Assembly: GCF_000832305.1 (NCBI RefSeq)
Contig: NZ_CP010536.1
Coordinates: 2,418,001-2,482,000, forward strand
From: Cupriavidus basilensis
GTDB taxonomy: Bacteria; Pseudomonadota; Gammaproteobacteria; Burkholderiales; Burkholderiaceae
Reading direction: 5' to 3'
DNA: 64,000 bases
This document shows positions 46,049 through 54,356 of this stretch, in pieces. The notes beneath the pieces were generated by a model. That model was not told the DNA's origin, made no database searches, and saw only the letters and a list, made by a program, of their open reading frames with translations. Each line of letters starts with the position of its first letter. Position 1 is the first letter of the stretch. The translations under genes were made by a program, and so were the position numbers.

Positions 46049-47070
46049 CACAGGTGCTCCTTCGGCTGCGCCGTGCCCAGCCGCTCGGCGAAGCGCCGCT
46101 CCACGTCCCAGGCGCGCTGCAGGTAGGCTTCGTACCGGGCGGTGTTCAGGTAGGTCAGTTCCTGGTCGTACCTGGCAAGCTCGGCCACGTGGCGGGGCTG
46201 GTACATGGCGCTGCGGAACGCGTCGTGCAGGCGGCTGACGATCAGCGGGTCGGTGCCGCGCGGCACGCCGATGCCATAGGGCGAATTGTGGATCGCGTGG
46301 TCGAAGCCCAGCTCGCTGACGGTCGGCACCTCGGGCCAGCGCGCCGAGCGCTGCGCGCTGAACACCGCCAGCAGGCGCATCCGCCCGCTGTCCACGAAGG
46401 GCGCGAAGCCGGTCGAATTCACGCCCGCCATCAGCGAGCCATTCGCCACCGCCAGCATCTGGTCCGCGGTGCCGCGGTAAGGCACGTGCACGTAGCGCAC
46501 GCCGCTGCGCCCGAGCACATCCTCCATGGCGAGGTGCGCGGTGGTGCCGATGCCGGTGGAACCCACCGTCAGCGCCCCGGGATGGGCACGGCCCCAGGCA
46601 ATCAGGTCATCCAGCGTATGGAAGGGGCTGTCCGCGGGCACCACGATGCCGAAGGTGTAGCCGGAGATCATCAGCACCGGCTGGATGTCGCGCAGCGGCT
46701 GCCACGCGGTTTTCTGCTGATGCGGGAAGCGATAGACCGTGAGCGGCAACTGGCCGATGGTGTAGCCATCCGGCCGCGCGGCGGCAAGCGCGCCGCCCAC
46801 CAGCGTGCCGCCGGCGCCTGGCTTGTTCTCCACCACGATGGGCTGGCCGAGCTCTCGCCCGGCCAGCTCCGCCAGCACCCGCATCGAGATATCGGTGGCA
46901 CCGCCCGCCGGCCATGGCACGATCAACGTGATCGGGCGCACCGGGAAGCGTTGCGCGTCCTGCGCCGGCGCGGCCAGCGCACTGGCCAGCCCATGGGACA
47001 GCCCCAGGCAGAGCAGCAGCGCGAAAGCAAGGCGACGAAGCATGGCGTGGCAGGCGGTGGAAGTGTTCAT
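46048..47070 (-). CDS. Bug-family (TctC) tripartite tricarboxylate-type binding protein
   Basis: A 340-residue periplasmic solute-binding protein of the Bordetella uptake gene family. The signal peptide (LRRLAFALLLCLGLSHGLASALA) is followed by RPITLIVPWPAGGATDISMRVLAELAGRELGQPIVVENKPGAGG, the family hallmark, and later GSTGIGTTAHLAMEDVL. It precedes the ATPase gene in the same operon. Start codon 47070 is first in frame, but only about 14 bases separate it from the -12 box of a sigma-54 promoter, so the ATG at 47043, directly before the signal peptide, may be used. Bug proteins bind carboxylates, which are products of alcohol oxidation. Confidence 0.9.
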   Translation of the reverse strand: MNTSTACHAMLRRLAFALLLCLGLSHGLASALAAPAQDAQRFPVRPITLIVPWPAGGATDISMRVLAELAGRELGQPIVVENKPGAGGTLVGGALAAARPDGYTIGQLPLTVYRFPHQQKTAWQPLRDIQPVLMISGYTFGIVVPADSPFHTLDDLIAWGRAHPGALTVGSTGIGTTAHLAMEDVLGRSGVRYVHVPYRGTADQMLAVANGSLMAGVNSTGFAPFVDSGRMRLLAVFSAQRSARWPEVPTVSELGFDHAIHNSPYGIGVPRGTDPLIVSRLHDAFRSAMYQPRHVAELARYDQELTYLNTARYEAYLQRAWDVERRFAERLGTAQPKEHL

Positions 47071-47082
47071 GCCGGTTAGAGG

Positions 47083-47098
47083 AGCAAGGCCGATACCA
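47083..47098 (-). promoter_or_regulatory. Sigma-54 promoter of the ABC/relay operon
   Basis: Reverse strand TGGTATCGGCCTTGCT has GG (47096-47097), ten bases, then GC (47084-47085). It would start transcription near 47072, so the operon from the Bug gene to metallohydrolase 1 would belong to the AcoR-like regulon. If correct, the ATG at 47043 is the more likely start of the first gene. Confidence 0.6.
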
Positions 47099-47271
47099 TC
47101 TGCGGTGCAGCATGAGCGCTGTGCGCCGCCAGGCCTTCTGCCGCATCGTCCTGGAGGGCGCCTGCCAATCAAGCAGGGACGCGCGTTGTGCAGTGCGCTG
47201 GCGAGCGTTGTACCGCCACGGAACACGGCTTGCGCGCGCGGGGCAACGCTGTCCTGTTTTGGCACAGAGGC

Positions 47272-47895
47272 TCAGCCAAAGCCGTGCTCCATCGCATAGC
47301 GATGCATTTCGACCCGGTTGGCCAGGCCCATCTTCTTGCGGATCAGCGTCTGGTAGTTCGCCACCGTCTTGGTGCTGAGGTAGAGCTGCGCGGCCACTTC
47401 CTCGATCGCCGTGCCGCGCGCAAACAGGCGGAACAGGTCGAACTCGCGCGGCGACAAGGCCAGGTGGGGCGGCAGCTGGCTGCCGGCATCGACCAGGCCC
47501 GCGACATCGTCGGACAGCGCCTGCCGCCCGTCGGCCACCTTGCGCACCGCATCCACCAGGGCCTGCGGCGCGCTGCTCTTGGTCAGGTAGCCGGCGGCGC
47601 CGGCCCGCATAGCCTGGCTAACGATGGCGGCGCTGTCGTGCATGCTGAACACCAGGATCCGCAATGCGGGCACCCGCGCGCCGAGGCGCTGCAGCACTTC
47701 CATGCCGCCGCGCCCGGGCATCGACAAGTCCAGGATCAGCACGTCGGCGCGATGCTGCGTCAGCCACGCGTAGGCGGCATCGCTATCGCCGAACTCGGCC
47801 ACGACGCGCACCCCTTGCTCGAGTTCGAGCAGCCGCCGGTATCCGGTGCGCACTACCGCGTGATCATCGGCAAGGACTACCTCGATCGTTTTCAT
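47272..47895 (-). CDS. LuxR/FixJ-family response regulator
   Basis: A 207-residue response regulator. The receiver domain has VLADDHAVVRTGYRRLL (acidic pocket), the phosphorylated aspartate in VLILDLSMPGRGG (near residue 54) and the lysine in GYLTKSSAPQAL. The C-terminal LuxR helix-turn-helix is LSPREFDLFRLFARGTAIEEVAAQLYLSTKTVANYQTLIRKKMG. The ATG overlaps the kinase stop by four bases. It resembles the PedR2/ExaE/AgmR type that controls PQQ alcohol dehydrogenases in pseudomonads. Target sites are unknown here. Confidence 0.93.
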   Translation of the reverse strand: MKTIEVVLADDHAVVRTGYRRLLELEQGVRVVAEFGDSDAAYAWLTQHRADVLILDLSMPGRGGMEVLQRLGARVPALRILVFSMHDSAAIVSQAMRAGAAGYLTKSSAPQALVDAVRKVADGRQALSDDVAGLVDAGSQLPPHLALSPREFDLFRLFARGTAIEEVAAQLYLSTKTVANYQTLIRKKMGLANRVEMHRYAMEHGFG

Positions 47896-49307
47896 TCGCT
47901 CTGGCTCCCATGCGGTTGAACCGGCTCGGCGAAGGCCTGCGGCACAAGCGGAAAGCTGGCGCTCAGGCGGCAGCCGGGCGCGGCGCTGGCCACAGTGCAG
48001 GCAGGTTCGATGTGCAGCGTGCCGAGATGGGCCCATGCGCGCTCCTGCATGCCCCGCAGGCCATGACTGCGCTGCAGGGCCGCGGCGACGTCGGCAATGC
48101 CCTGGCCGTCGTCCTCCACGCTCCAGCACACCGCTTGCCCGGCGGCCGTGGCAGCAATGCGGATCGCCACGCGGCGTGCGCCGGCATGGCGCATCGCGTT
48201 GGTCAGCGCTTCCTGCGTCATGCGGTACAGCGTCAGGACCAGGTCCGGGCCCGGCGCCACGCCGCCAAGCGCCACCGCATAGTCCACCTGCACCTGCTGG
48301 CCCGGCTGGCCGCGCCAGGCTTGCACCAGATCCTGCAGCAGGCGCTCCACCGAAGCCAGCCGGCCATCGGGCTGCACGCCGTGCGGCCGCAGCCGGTGCA
48401 GCAGATGGCGCACCTCGTGCTGGATCCTGGCGCAATGCCCGGCCAGGTCGTTGGCCACGAGTTGCAGCACGGGCTCATGGACGCTCTTGCGCACCAGGTA
48501 GGCGGCATCGGCGCGCATCGCGGTGAGCACCTGGCCGAACTCGTCGTGCAGTTCCCGCGCCAGGCGCGCGCGCTCGCTTTCCTGGGCAGTCAGCAGCTTG
48601 CGGCTCAGGGCGCGGCGCTCTGCCTGGGTTTCGTCCAGCGTACCGGCCAGGTGGTTGAGCGCGCGGCGCAGTTGGTCCATCTCGCGCGTGCGCATGGGCG
48701 GCAGGCGGGCACTGTAGTCCTTGTCTTCGTAGACCCGGATCGCCGCCAGGATCTGTTGCAGGGGCGCGAGGGCCCGTCCCAGGGCCCAATGGATGCCAAG
48801 CAGCAGCAGCGCGCCATAGACCGCCAGCACGGCGAGGTTGCCGGCCATGTCGCCGCTGGCTTCCCGGATTTCGCTCTGCGGATTCCAGCGCAAGGCGGCG
48901 CGGTAGGTGGCACCGTCGCGGGTGTGGATCTGCCAGCTGCTTTCCAGCCGCGCCGCATCTGCCCCGAACCCCGGAAGGGCAAGCAGGCCGCCCAGGGGGA
49001 AGCTATCCCGTGGCTGCGGCTCGCTCACCAGCACCTGGCCCGTTGCATCCTCCAGATGCAGCCACAGGTGGCGCATTTGCGCCGATGCGTTGATGGTGCG
49101 CAGGGCGGCAAGGTGCGCCTCGCGCTCGGCCGGCGCCGCCGTCTGCAAGGCCGACAGGCGCGGAATCAGCTGCGCCATGGCGTGCGCACCACGCCGCTCG
49201 TCGCCGATGGCGCGCGCCGCGAGCCATAGCGCGACCACCAGCGCGCAGCACAGGCAGGCCGCGCAGATCCAGATGGCGCGGCTTAACAGATAGCGAGACA
49301 TCGTCAT
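47892..49307 (-). CDS. Sensor histidine kinase (HisKA_3/NarX-like)
   Basis: A 471-residue membrane kinase. TM1 (AIWICAACLCCALVVALWLAARAIG) and TM2 (LAVLAVYGALLLLGIHWAL) flank a periplasmic sensor of about 130 residues. A HAMP-like segment follows, and the dimerisation motif SERARLARELHDEFGQVLTAMRADA contains the phospho-accepting histidine. The ATPase motifs are LTNAMRHAGARRV and DDGQGI. It pairs with the response regulator at 47272 and is divergent from the TonB receptor. Kinases at this position (PedS2-like) can sense lanthanides or other signals. The periplasmic part has no recognisable ligand motif. Confidence 0.92.
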   Translation of the reverse strand: MTMSRYLLSRAIWICAACLCCALVVALWLAARAIGDERRGAHAMAQLIPRLSALQTAAPAEREAHLAALRTINASAQMRHLWLHLEDATGQVLVSEPQPRDSFPLGGLLALPGFGADAARLESSWQIHTRDGATYRAALRWNPQSEIREASGDMAGNLAVLAVYGALLLLGIHWALGRALAPLQQILAAIRVYEDKDYSARLPPMRTREMDQLRRALNHLAGTLDETQAERRALSRKLLTAQESERARLARELHDEFGQVLTAMRADAAYLVRKSVHEPVLQLVANDLAGHCARIQHEVRHLLHRLRPHGVQPDGRLASVERLLQDLVQAWRGQPGQQVQVDYAVALGGVAPGPDLVLTLYRMTQEALTNAMRHAGARRVAIRIAATAAGQAVCWSVEDDGQGIADVAAALQRSHGLRGMQERAWAHLGTLHIEPACTVASAAPGCRLSASFPLVPQAFAEPVQPHGSQSE

Positions 49308-49475
49308 GGCTATGACGCCCCCCGGGAGGTTGCAGTGGGCGGTAGGGATGGCCTGCGGATCGGGAGGTTTTCCCGAAGCCCGAGGTACGGAACCTGCTCC
49401 CCGTCCCTCAAGTTGTTTCCCCCAAGCCGGCACCCAGCGCAGGTGCCCCGGCCAATCATTCCGAGGAGATGCAAG

Positions 49476-51917
49476 ATGCCAGCCAACCTACCTCCAAGCC
49501 GGCGCAGGGCCCCGCCGGGACGCGCAGCCCTGCGCCGCGGCGCGCCACGGCGCAGCGCGGCCACCGCCATCGCACTGGCCGTGGCATGGCTGGCCGCCCT
49601 GCCCGCTGTTGCACAACAGGACAGTGGTGTGCAATCCGGGGACAGTGCCACGCTGCCCGAAGTCATGGTGGTAGCCACCGCACCGCTGCCGGGCATTGGC
49701 GTGGACCGCGACCTGGTGCCGTACACGGTGCAGACGGTCAGTGGCGACGACCTGAACGGTTCGCGCACCGGCACCCTCGCCGACTACCTGGCGCGTCACT
49801 TCACCGGCGTCAACGTCAACGACATCCAGGGCAGCCCCTTCCAGACCGATGTCACCTACCGCGGCTTTCGCGCCTCGTCGATCCCGGGCGTGCCGCAAGG
49901 GCTGTCTATCTACCTGGACGGGATCCGCGTCAACGAGCCCTTCGGCGATGTGGTGAGCTGGGACATGATTCCCGAAGCCGCCCTGGAAAGCGTCTCGCTG
50001 GTCTCCAGCGCCAACCCCGCTTACGGCCTCAACACACTCGGCGGCGCGCTCGCCATGACCACCCGCTCTGGCCTCACTTCCCCCGGCTTCACCGCCGATT
50101 TCTCCTATGGCAGCGGCAACCGCAAGCGCGCCGACCTGTCGGGTGGCATCCGCAGCGACAGCGGCTGGCACGCCTTCGCCGCCGGCACCCTGTTCCAGGA
50201 ACACGGCTGGCGCGATCATTCCGAAGGCCGGCTCGGCAACCTGTTCGTCAAGGCCGGGCACGAGAGCGAGGCAAACAGCTGGGACGTCTCCCTGCTGCAC
50301 GGGCGCAGCACCCTGATCGGCAACGGCCTGGTGCCGAGCTACCGCGCGAGCGGCAATGCCATGCTGCCCGGGCTCTACGAGAGCAATCGCGGCGCCGTCT
50401 ATACCTATCCCGACAAAACCGAGAACATGGTCACCCAGGCCGCCTTCAACGGCCGCCACTGGTTCGACGACAAGACCAGCGCCGCCGTGCTCGCCTATGT
50501 GCGCACCAGCCGCCGCGATACCACCAACGGGGACGTGAACCCGGTCTACGACGCCTACGCGGAAGACTGCGAAGATGGCTTCAAGGCCGACGGCAGCCCG
50601 CGCAAGTCCCGCTGCGGCTACACCCGGAGCGAAGGCGCGGCGCTGGATCCGGCGATGCTGAACACCACGCACATGTGGCAGCAGTCCGTCGGCATGGCGT
50701 TCAGTTTCGCCAAGGAGACGGAAAAGCACCTGCTCAACGCCGGGCTGACGTTCGACCGCAGCCGCCTGACTTACTCGCAGTATGAGCAGCTCGGCACCTT
50801 TACCGACGACCGCGGCGTGATCGCGGACCCGAATGCACCGAACGAGCTGTTCTCCGGCGTCAGCGGCACCTCGCGCGCGATTGGCCTGTACTTGTCAGAC
50901 ACCTGGACCGTGACGCCCAGCACCTTCGTGACGGGTTCGGCCCGCTGGAACCACGTGGCCGTGAACAATACGCTGCGCAACAGCGACGGCAGCGAGCAGC
51001 CGAGCGAGAGCTTCACCTACCGCCGGCTCAACCCCGCTCTGGGCCTGACGCAGAAGCTGGGCGGCGGAGTCTCGGTATTTGGCGGCTATGCCCAGAACAA
51101 CCGCGTGCCGACGGTGCTGGAGCTGGGTTGCGCCGATCCCGCCCAGCCCTGCCGCCTGCCCGCCGGCCTGCAGGCCGACCCTTACCTCAAGCAGGTCGTC
51201 TCGCACTCCTATGAAGTGGGCGCGCGCTGGCGGCCCTCGAAGGACACGGAGGTATCCGGCTCGTTCTACCGCATTGATAACCACGATGACATCCTCTTCT
51301 TGCGCGCCCCCAACACGCAGCAGGGCTACTTCGCCAACTTCGACCGGACCCGCAACCAGGGCTTCGACCTGTCCGCCCGGCAGCGTTTTGGCAATGTCAC
51401 GCTGCGCCTCGGCTACAGCTATCTCGAAGCCACCTATCAGGCCACCGGGCAGCTCGCGGTGGGGGAACGGACCATCGGCGTCAAGCCGGGCATGCGCATG
51501 GCCGGCCTGCCGCGCCACACCGTCAAGCTGGGCGTGGACTGGCAGGCGCTGCCCGAACTGACCCTGGGCGCCGACCTGGTTGGCGTGTCAAGCAGCGTGA
51601 CCAGCGGCAACGAAGACGGCCTGCGCGCCGACCCGCAGCCCGGCAAGGCGCCCAAGTACGCGGACTGGAGCACGCCCGGGTACGCCACGGTGAACCTGCG
51701 GGCGTCTTACCGCGTCAACAAGCATGTCGAGATCTATGCGCGCGTGGCCAACCTGTTCGACCGCCGTTACGAGACCTATGGCCAGATCTCTAACGACCTG
51801 TTTCCCAACGGCAACCTGCTGCGTCCGCACGTGACGCCGCAAGACAACGCCAGCGCGCTGTTCGTCGCGCCCGGCGCGCCGCGCAGCGCCTGGGTGGGCG
51901 TGGTTTTCCGCATGTAA
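49476..51917 (+). CDS. TonB-dependent outer-membrane receptor
   Basis: An 813-residue TonB-dependent receptor. The signal peptide ends AALPAVAQQ and is followed by a TonB-box-like LPEVMVVATAP. The plug domain shows LADYLARHFTGVNVNDIQGSPFQTDVTYRGFRASSIPGVPQGLSIYLDGIRVNEPFGDVVSWDMIP. A 22-strand barrel follows, ending in the C-terminal Phe-Arg-Met (SAWVGVVFRM). GAGGAG precedes the ATG at 49476. It is divergent from the sensor kinase and next to the quinoprotein locus. Substrates of such receptors include metal chelates, and a lanthanide or metal-chelator role (as for LutH) is plausible but not shown by sequence. Confidence 0.92.
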   Translation: MPANLPPSRRRAPPGRAALRRGAPRRSAATAIALAVAWLAALPAVAQQDSGVQSGDSATLPEVMVVATAPLPGIGVDRDLVPYTVQTVSGDDLNGSRTGTLADYLARHFTGVNVNDIQGSPFQTDVTYRGFRASSIPGVPQGLSIYLDGIRVNEPFGDVVSWDMIPEAALESVSLVSSANPAYGLNTLGGALAMTTRSGLTSPGFTADFSYGSGNRKRADLSGGIRSDSGWHAFAAGTLFQEHGWRDHSEGRLGNLFVKAGHESEANSWDVSLLHGRSTLIGNGLVPSYRASGNAMLPGLYESNRGAVYTYPDKTENMVTQAAFNGRHWFDDKTSAAVLAYVRTSRRDTTNGDVNPVYDAYAEDCEDGFKADGSPRKSRCGYTRSEGAALDPAMLNTTHMWQQSVGMAFSFAKETEKHLLNAGLTFDRSRLTYSQYEQLGTFTDDRGVIADPNAPNELFSGVSGTSRAIGLYLSDTWTVTPSTFVTGSARWNHVAVNNTLRNSDGSEQPSESFTYRRLNPALGLTQKLGGGVSVFGGYAQNNRVPTVLELGCADPAQPCRLPAGLQADPYLKQVVSHSYEVGARWRPSKDTEVSGSFYRIDNHDDILFLRAPNTQQGYFANFDRTRNQGFDLSARQRFGNVTLRLGYSYLEATYQATGQLAVGERTIGVKPGMRMAGLPRHTVKLGVDWQALPELTLGADLVGVSSSVTSGNEDGLRADPQPGKAPKYADWSTPGYATVNLRASYRVNKHVEIYARVANLFDRRYETYGQISNDLFPNGNLLRPHVTPQDNASALFVAPGAPRSAWVGVVFRM

Positions 51918-51953
51918 TCCGACGCATGCAATCCGACGCATCCAATCCGACAA
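51916..51953. repeat. 14-bp tandem repeat after the TonB receptor
   Basis: AATCCGACGCATGC is repeated almost 2.7 times directly after the receptor stop (units at 51916, 51930 and 51944). The unit length is not a multiple of three and it lies outside any gene. Confidence 0.75.
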
Positions 51954-52111
51954 TGGCCGCGCTCCCGCCAGCGAAATCCGGGCAACTTACGCTGGCATGA
52001 TGATCGCGGTGCCGCCCGAGGTGTGGCAGGCCGATGACCTCCTCACCCCAGCACAGCTCGGCCGCGCGTTGATCAAGATGGCGACGCACCTTGATCAACT
52101 CGCGATGCGGC

Positions 52112-52348
52112 TTATCGGCTGTCCTGCGCACCGGGGGCTGAAGCGGGATTCGACTGCTTGCGAATCTCGGTGGTCGTCCGCCCCCCGAAACCCCAGTTGT
52201 CGGTATCCACCTCTTCGATTGCGATGTGCGTCCATTCGGGCGGTTTGTGCAGCACGCGCTCCAGGGTCTCGGTCACTTCCTTGATGACCTGGGCCTTCTG
52301 CTCGGCGGTGGTTCCCTCGCGGGTAATGCGAATGCTGACGAAAGGCAT
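52112..52348 (-). CDS. 4-oxalocrotonate tautomerase family protein
   Basis: A 78-residue tautomerase-family protein. After removal of Met, Pro-2 (MPFVSIRITREGTT) is the catalytic base of this family. The core AEQKAQVIKEVTETLERVLHKPPEWTHIAIEEVDTDNWGFGG follows. Start at 52348 was chosen so that the proline is the second residue; the frame continues upstream with no family similarity. It is downstream of the SDR gene on the same strand and may act in the same pathway. Confidence 0.88.
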   Translation of the reverse strand: MPFVSIRITREGTTAEQKAQVIKEVTETLERVLHKPPEWTHIAIEEVDTDNWGFGGRTTTEIRKQSNPASAPGAQDSR

Positions 52349-52437
52349 GGCGGCCTCCTGCATGGATTGACGTTTCGAGATGAGCGCGATGGATTCCGGG
52401 CCGCGGCAGGACGCACGTCCGGCCGCGGTTGCCGGCT

Positions 52438-53172
52438 TCAGCGGCCTGCGCTGAAACCGCCGTCCACCGGCAGCACGGTGCCGGAGACAAAGTCGGCCTT
52501 GGCCAGGTAGAGCACGGCATCGCTGATCTCGGCGATGCTGGCGATGCGGCCCAGCGGGTGCAGGCTGCCGAGTGCCGCATGCGTTTCGGCGGCATGCATC
52601 GGGGTGTCCACGACGCCCGGGGCGACCGCGTTGACCGTTACGCCGTGGGGTGCCAGTTCCAGCGCAAGCGCGCGCGTGGCCTGGTTGATGCCACCCTTGA
52701 GGGCCACGGCCAGCAGCGCCGGCACACCACCGTGCGGCTGAAGCGCCAGAGACGCGGTGATGTTGATGATCTTGCCGCGCTTGCGCTCGCTCATGTGCCT
52801 GGCCGCTTCCTGCGACGGATACAGCACGCCCTTCAGGTTGGTGGAGATCTGCTCCTCCACTTCGTCCGGCGTGAACTGCACGAAGGGCTTGGCCGCGAAG
52901 ATGCCCGCGTTGTTTACCAGCACGTCGACCTTGCCGTACCTGGCAATGGCCTGCGCGAAGACCTGGCGCGCCGATTCGGGCTGACCGACGTCGCCCGCGA
53001 CACCCAGGAAACGCTCGCCGGCATTCAGCCGTTCAGCGGTGGCTTGCAGGCGCTCGGTGGAACGGCCGGTGCCGACGACGTTGTAGCCCGCTTTGAGGAA
53101 GGCTTCGGCCAAGCCCAGGCCGATGCCGCTGGTGGCGCCGGTGATGATGACGGTGTTGTCGGTGTTGCTCAT
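52438..53172 (-). CDS. Short-chain dehydrogenase/reductase (SDR)
   Basis: A 244-residue classical SDR. The dinucleotide-binding loop is VIITGATSGIGLGLAEAF (TGxxxGxG) with VNNAGIFAAKPFV (NAG). The active-site tyrosine and lysine should lie in the segment after INITASLALQPHGGVPALLAVALKGGIN. Here the usual YxxxK is not visible (ALLAVALKGG has Leu in place of Tyr and keeps Lys), which is unusual and may change activity. It is divergent from the LysR gene at 53324, a typical operator arrangement. Confidence 0.88.
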   Translation of the reverse strand: MSNTDNTVIITGATSGIGLGLAEAFLKAGYNVVGTGRSTERLQATAERLNAGERFLGVAGDVGQPESARQVFAQAIARYGKVDVLVNNAGIFAAKPFVQFTPDEVEEQISTNLKGVLYPSQEAARHMSERKRGKIINITASLALQPHGGVPALLAVALKGGINQATRALALELAPHGVTVNAVAPGVVDTPMHAAETHAALGSLHPLGRIASIAEISDAVLYLAKADFVSGTVLPVDGGFSAGR

Positions 53173-53323
53173 GGTGGTCCTCCGATGCATCCAGATCCAG
53201 ATTCAGGTTCAGGGTCCGGTGCCGGACGCCAAATCCGTCACCGGTGTGGAGGCACTATATTGCTGCTGTGGAGCGCAATAAACGGGGTTTGCTACACTTG
53301 TCCTATTACATGGCGTAAAGAAT

Positions 53324-54247
53324 ATGCACCGGCAATTCGACGACATCCTGCTCGGCAGCATCGAGCTCTTTTGCCTGGCCGCCGAAGCCGGCAGCTTCAC
53401 GGCGGCCGCCAATACCGCAGGCGTCACGCCTGCCGCCGTCAGCCGCTCGATCTCGCGCCTGGAAAAGCGCCTGGGCGTGCGCCTGTTCGTGCGCTCCACG
53501 CGCAGCATCCGGCTGACTGAAGGTGGCAAGGAATACTTCGAGCAATGCCGCGCCGCGCTCAATTTGCTGGTCGAAGCCGAGCGCAAGGTCACCGGCGAAC
53601 AGGTGCAGCCCTCGGGCACGATCCGCATCAGCGCCCCGACCACCTACGGGCACCATCGCCTGTTACCGCTCCTGCCCGCGTTTCGCGCCAAGTACCCGCT
53701 GATCAAGGTGGAAGCCCATATCAGCAACCGCAACGTCGACTTCCATGAGGAAAACTTCGACGTGGCGATCCGCCTGCGCGCGCAGCCGGACTCGATGATG
53801 GTCTCCCGGCACCTTGAAGACGCGGCGCTGGTGGTGGTCGCAAGCCCCGCCTACCTGAAGCGCGCCGGGGTACCTGGAACGCTGTCGGACCTGGACCGGC
53901 ACGAGTGCATCCAGTTCGATCTACCGAGCAGCGGGCGGCAGATCTCGTGGCTGTTCAAGGAAGGGGGGCACGAGAAGGAGATTTTCACGACGGGCAACTA
54001 CATGTGCGCGGAAGACGTGCTGGCCGGCGTGACGCTGGCTAAAGCCGGCGCGGGGCTGTTCCAGACCTACCAATTCGTCGTCGAGCGGGACCTGGCGCAA
54101 GGCGAGCTGGTCGAGGTCCTGCAAGCTTTTGCCGGACGCATGCGCCCCGTCAGCCTGATGTATCCGCACGGCCGTTTGCTGCCATCGCGCGTGCGTGCAT
54201 TCGTCGAGTTCATGATGGAACAGGCGCGTCCGCCAGCTGCTGCTTAG
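53324..54247 (+). CDS. LysR-family transcriptional regulator
   Basis: A 307-residue LysR-type regulator with helix-turn-helix FCLAAEAGSFTAAANTAGVTPAAVSRSISRLEKRLGVRLF and a standard effector domain (SGTIRISAPTTYGHHRLLPLLPAF). It is of the CrgA/DsdC-like subgroup with the ISAPTTYG signature. It is divergent from the SDR-tautomerase pair and probably regulates it. A weak promoter-like TTTGCTACACTTGTCCTATTAC lies before the start. Confidence 0.93.
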   Translation: MHRQFDDILLGSIELFCLAAEAGSFTAAANTAGVTPAAVSRSISRLEKRLGVRLFVRSTRSIRLTEGGKEYFEQCRAALNLLVEAERKVTGEQVQPSGTIRISAPTTYGHHRLLPLLPAFRAKYPLIKVEAHISNRNVDFHEENFDVAIRLRAQPDSMMVSRHLEDAALVVVASPAYLKRAGVPGTLSDLDRHECIQFDLPSSGRQISWLFKEGGHEKEIFTTGNYMCAEDVLAGVTLAKAGAGLFQTYQFVVERDLAQGELVEVLQAFAGRMRPVSLMYPHGRLLPSRVRAFVEFMMEQARPPAAA

Positions 54248-54356
54248 AACGGGGCTCGCCGACGTTGACAGCCGTATTGCCCCCATAGGGAAGAGGCCGG
54301 CGCAAGCCGGGCTACCGGCAAGAAGAGCGATCCCGTGCCGGCCGTCACTCGTAACC

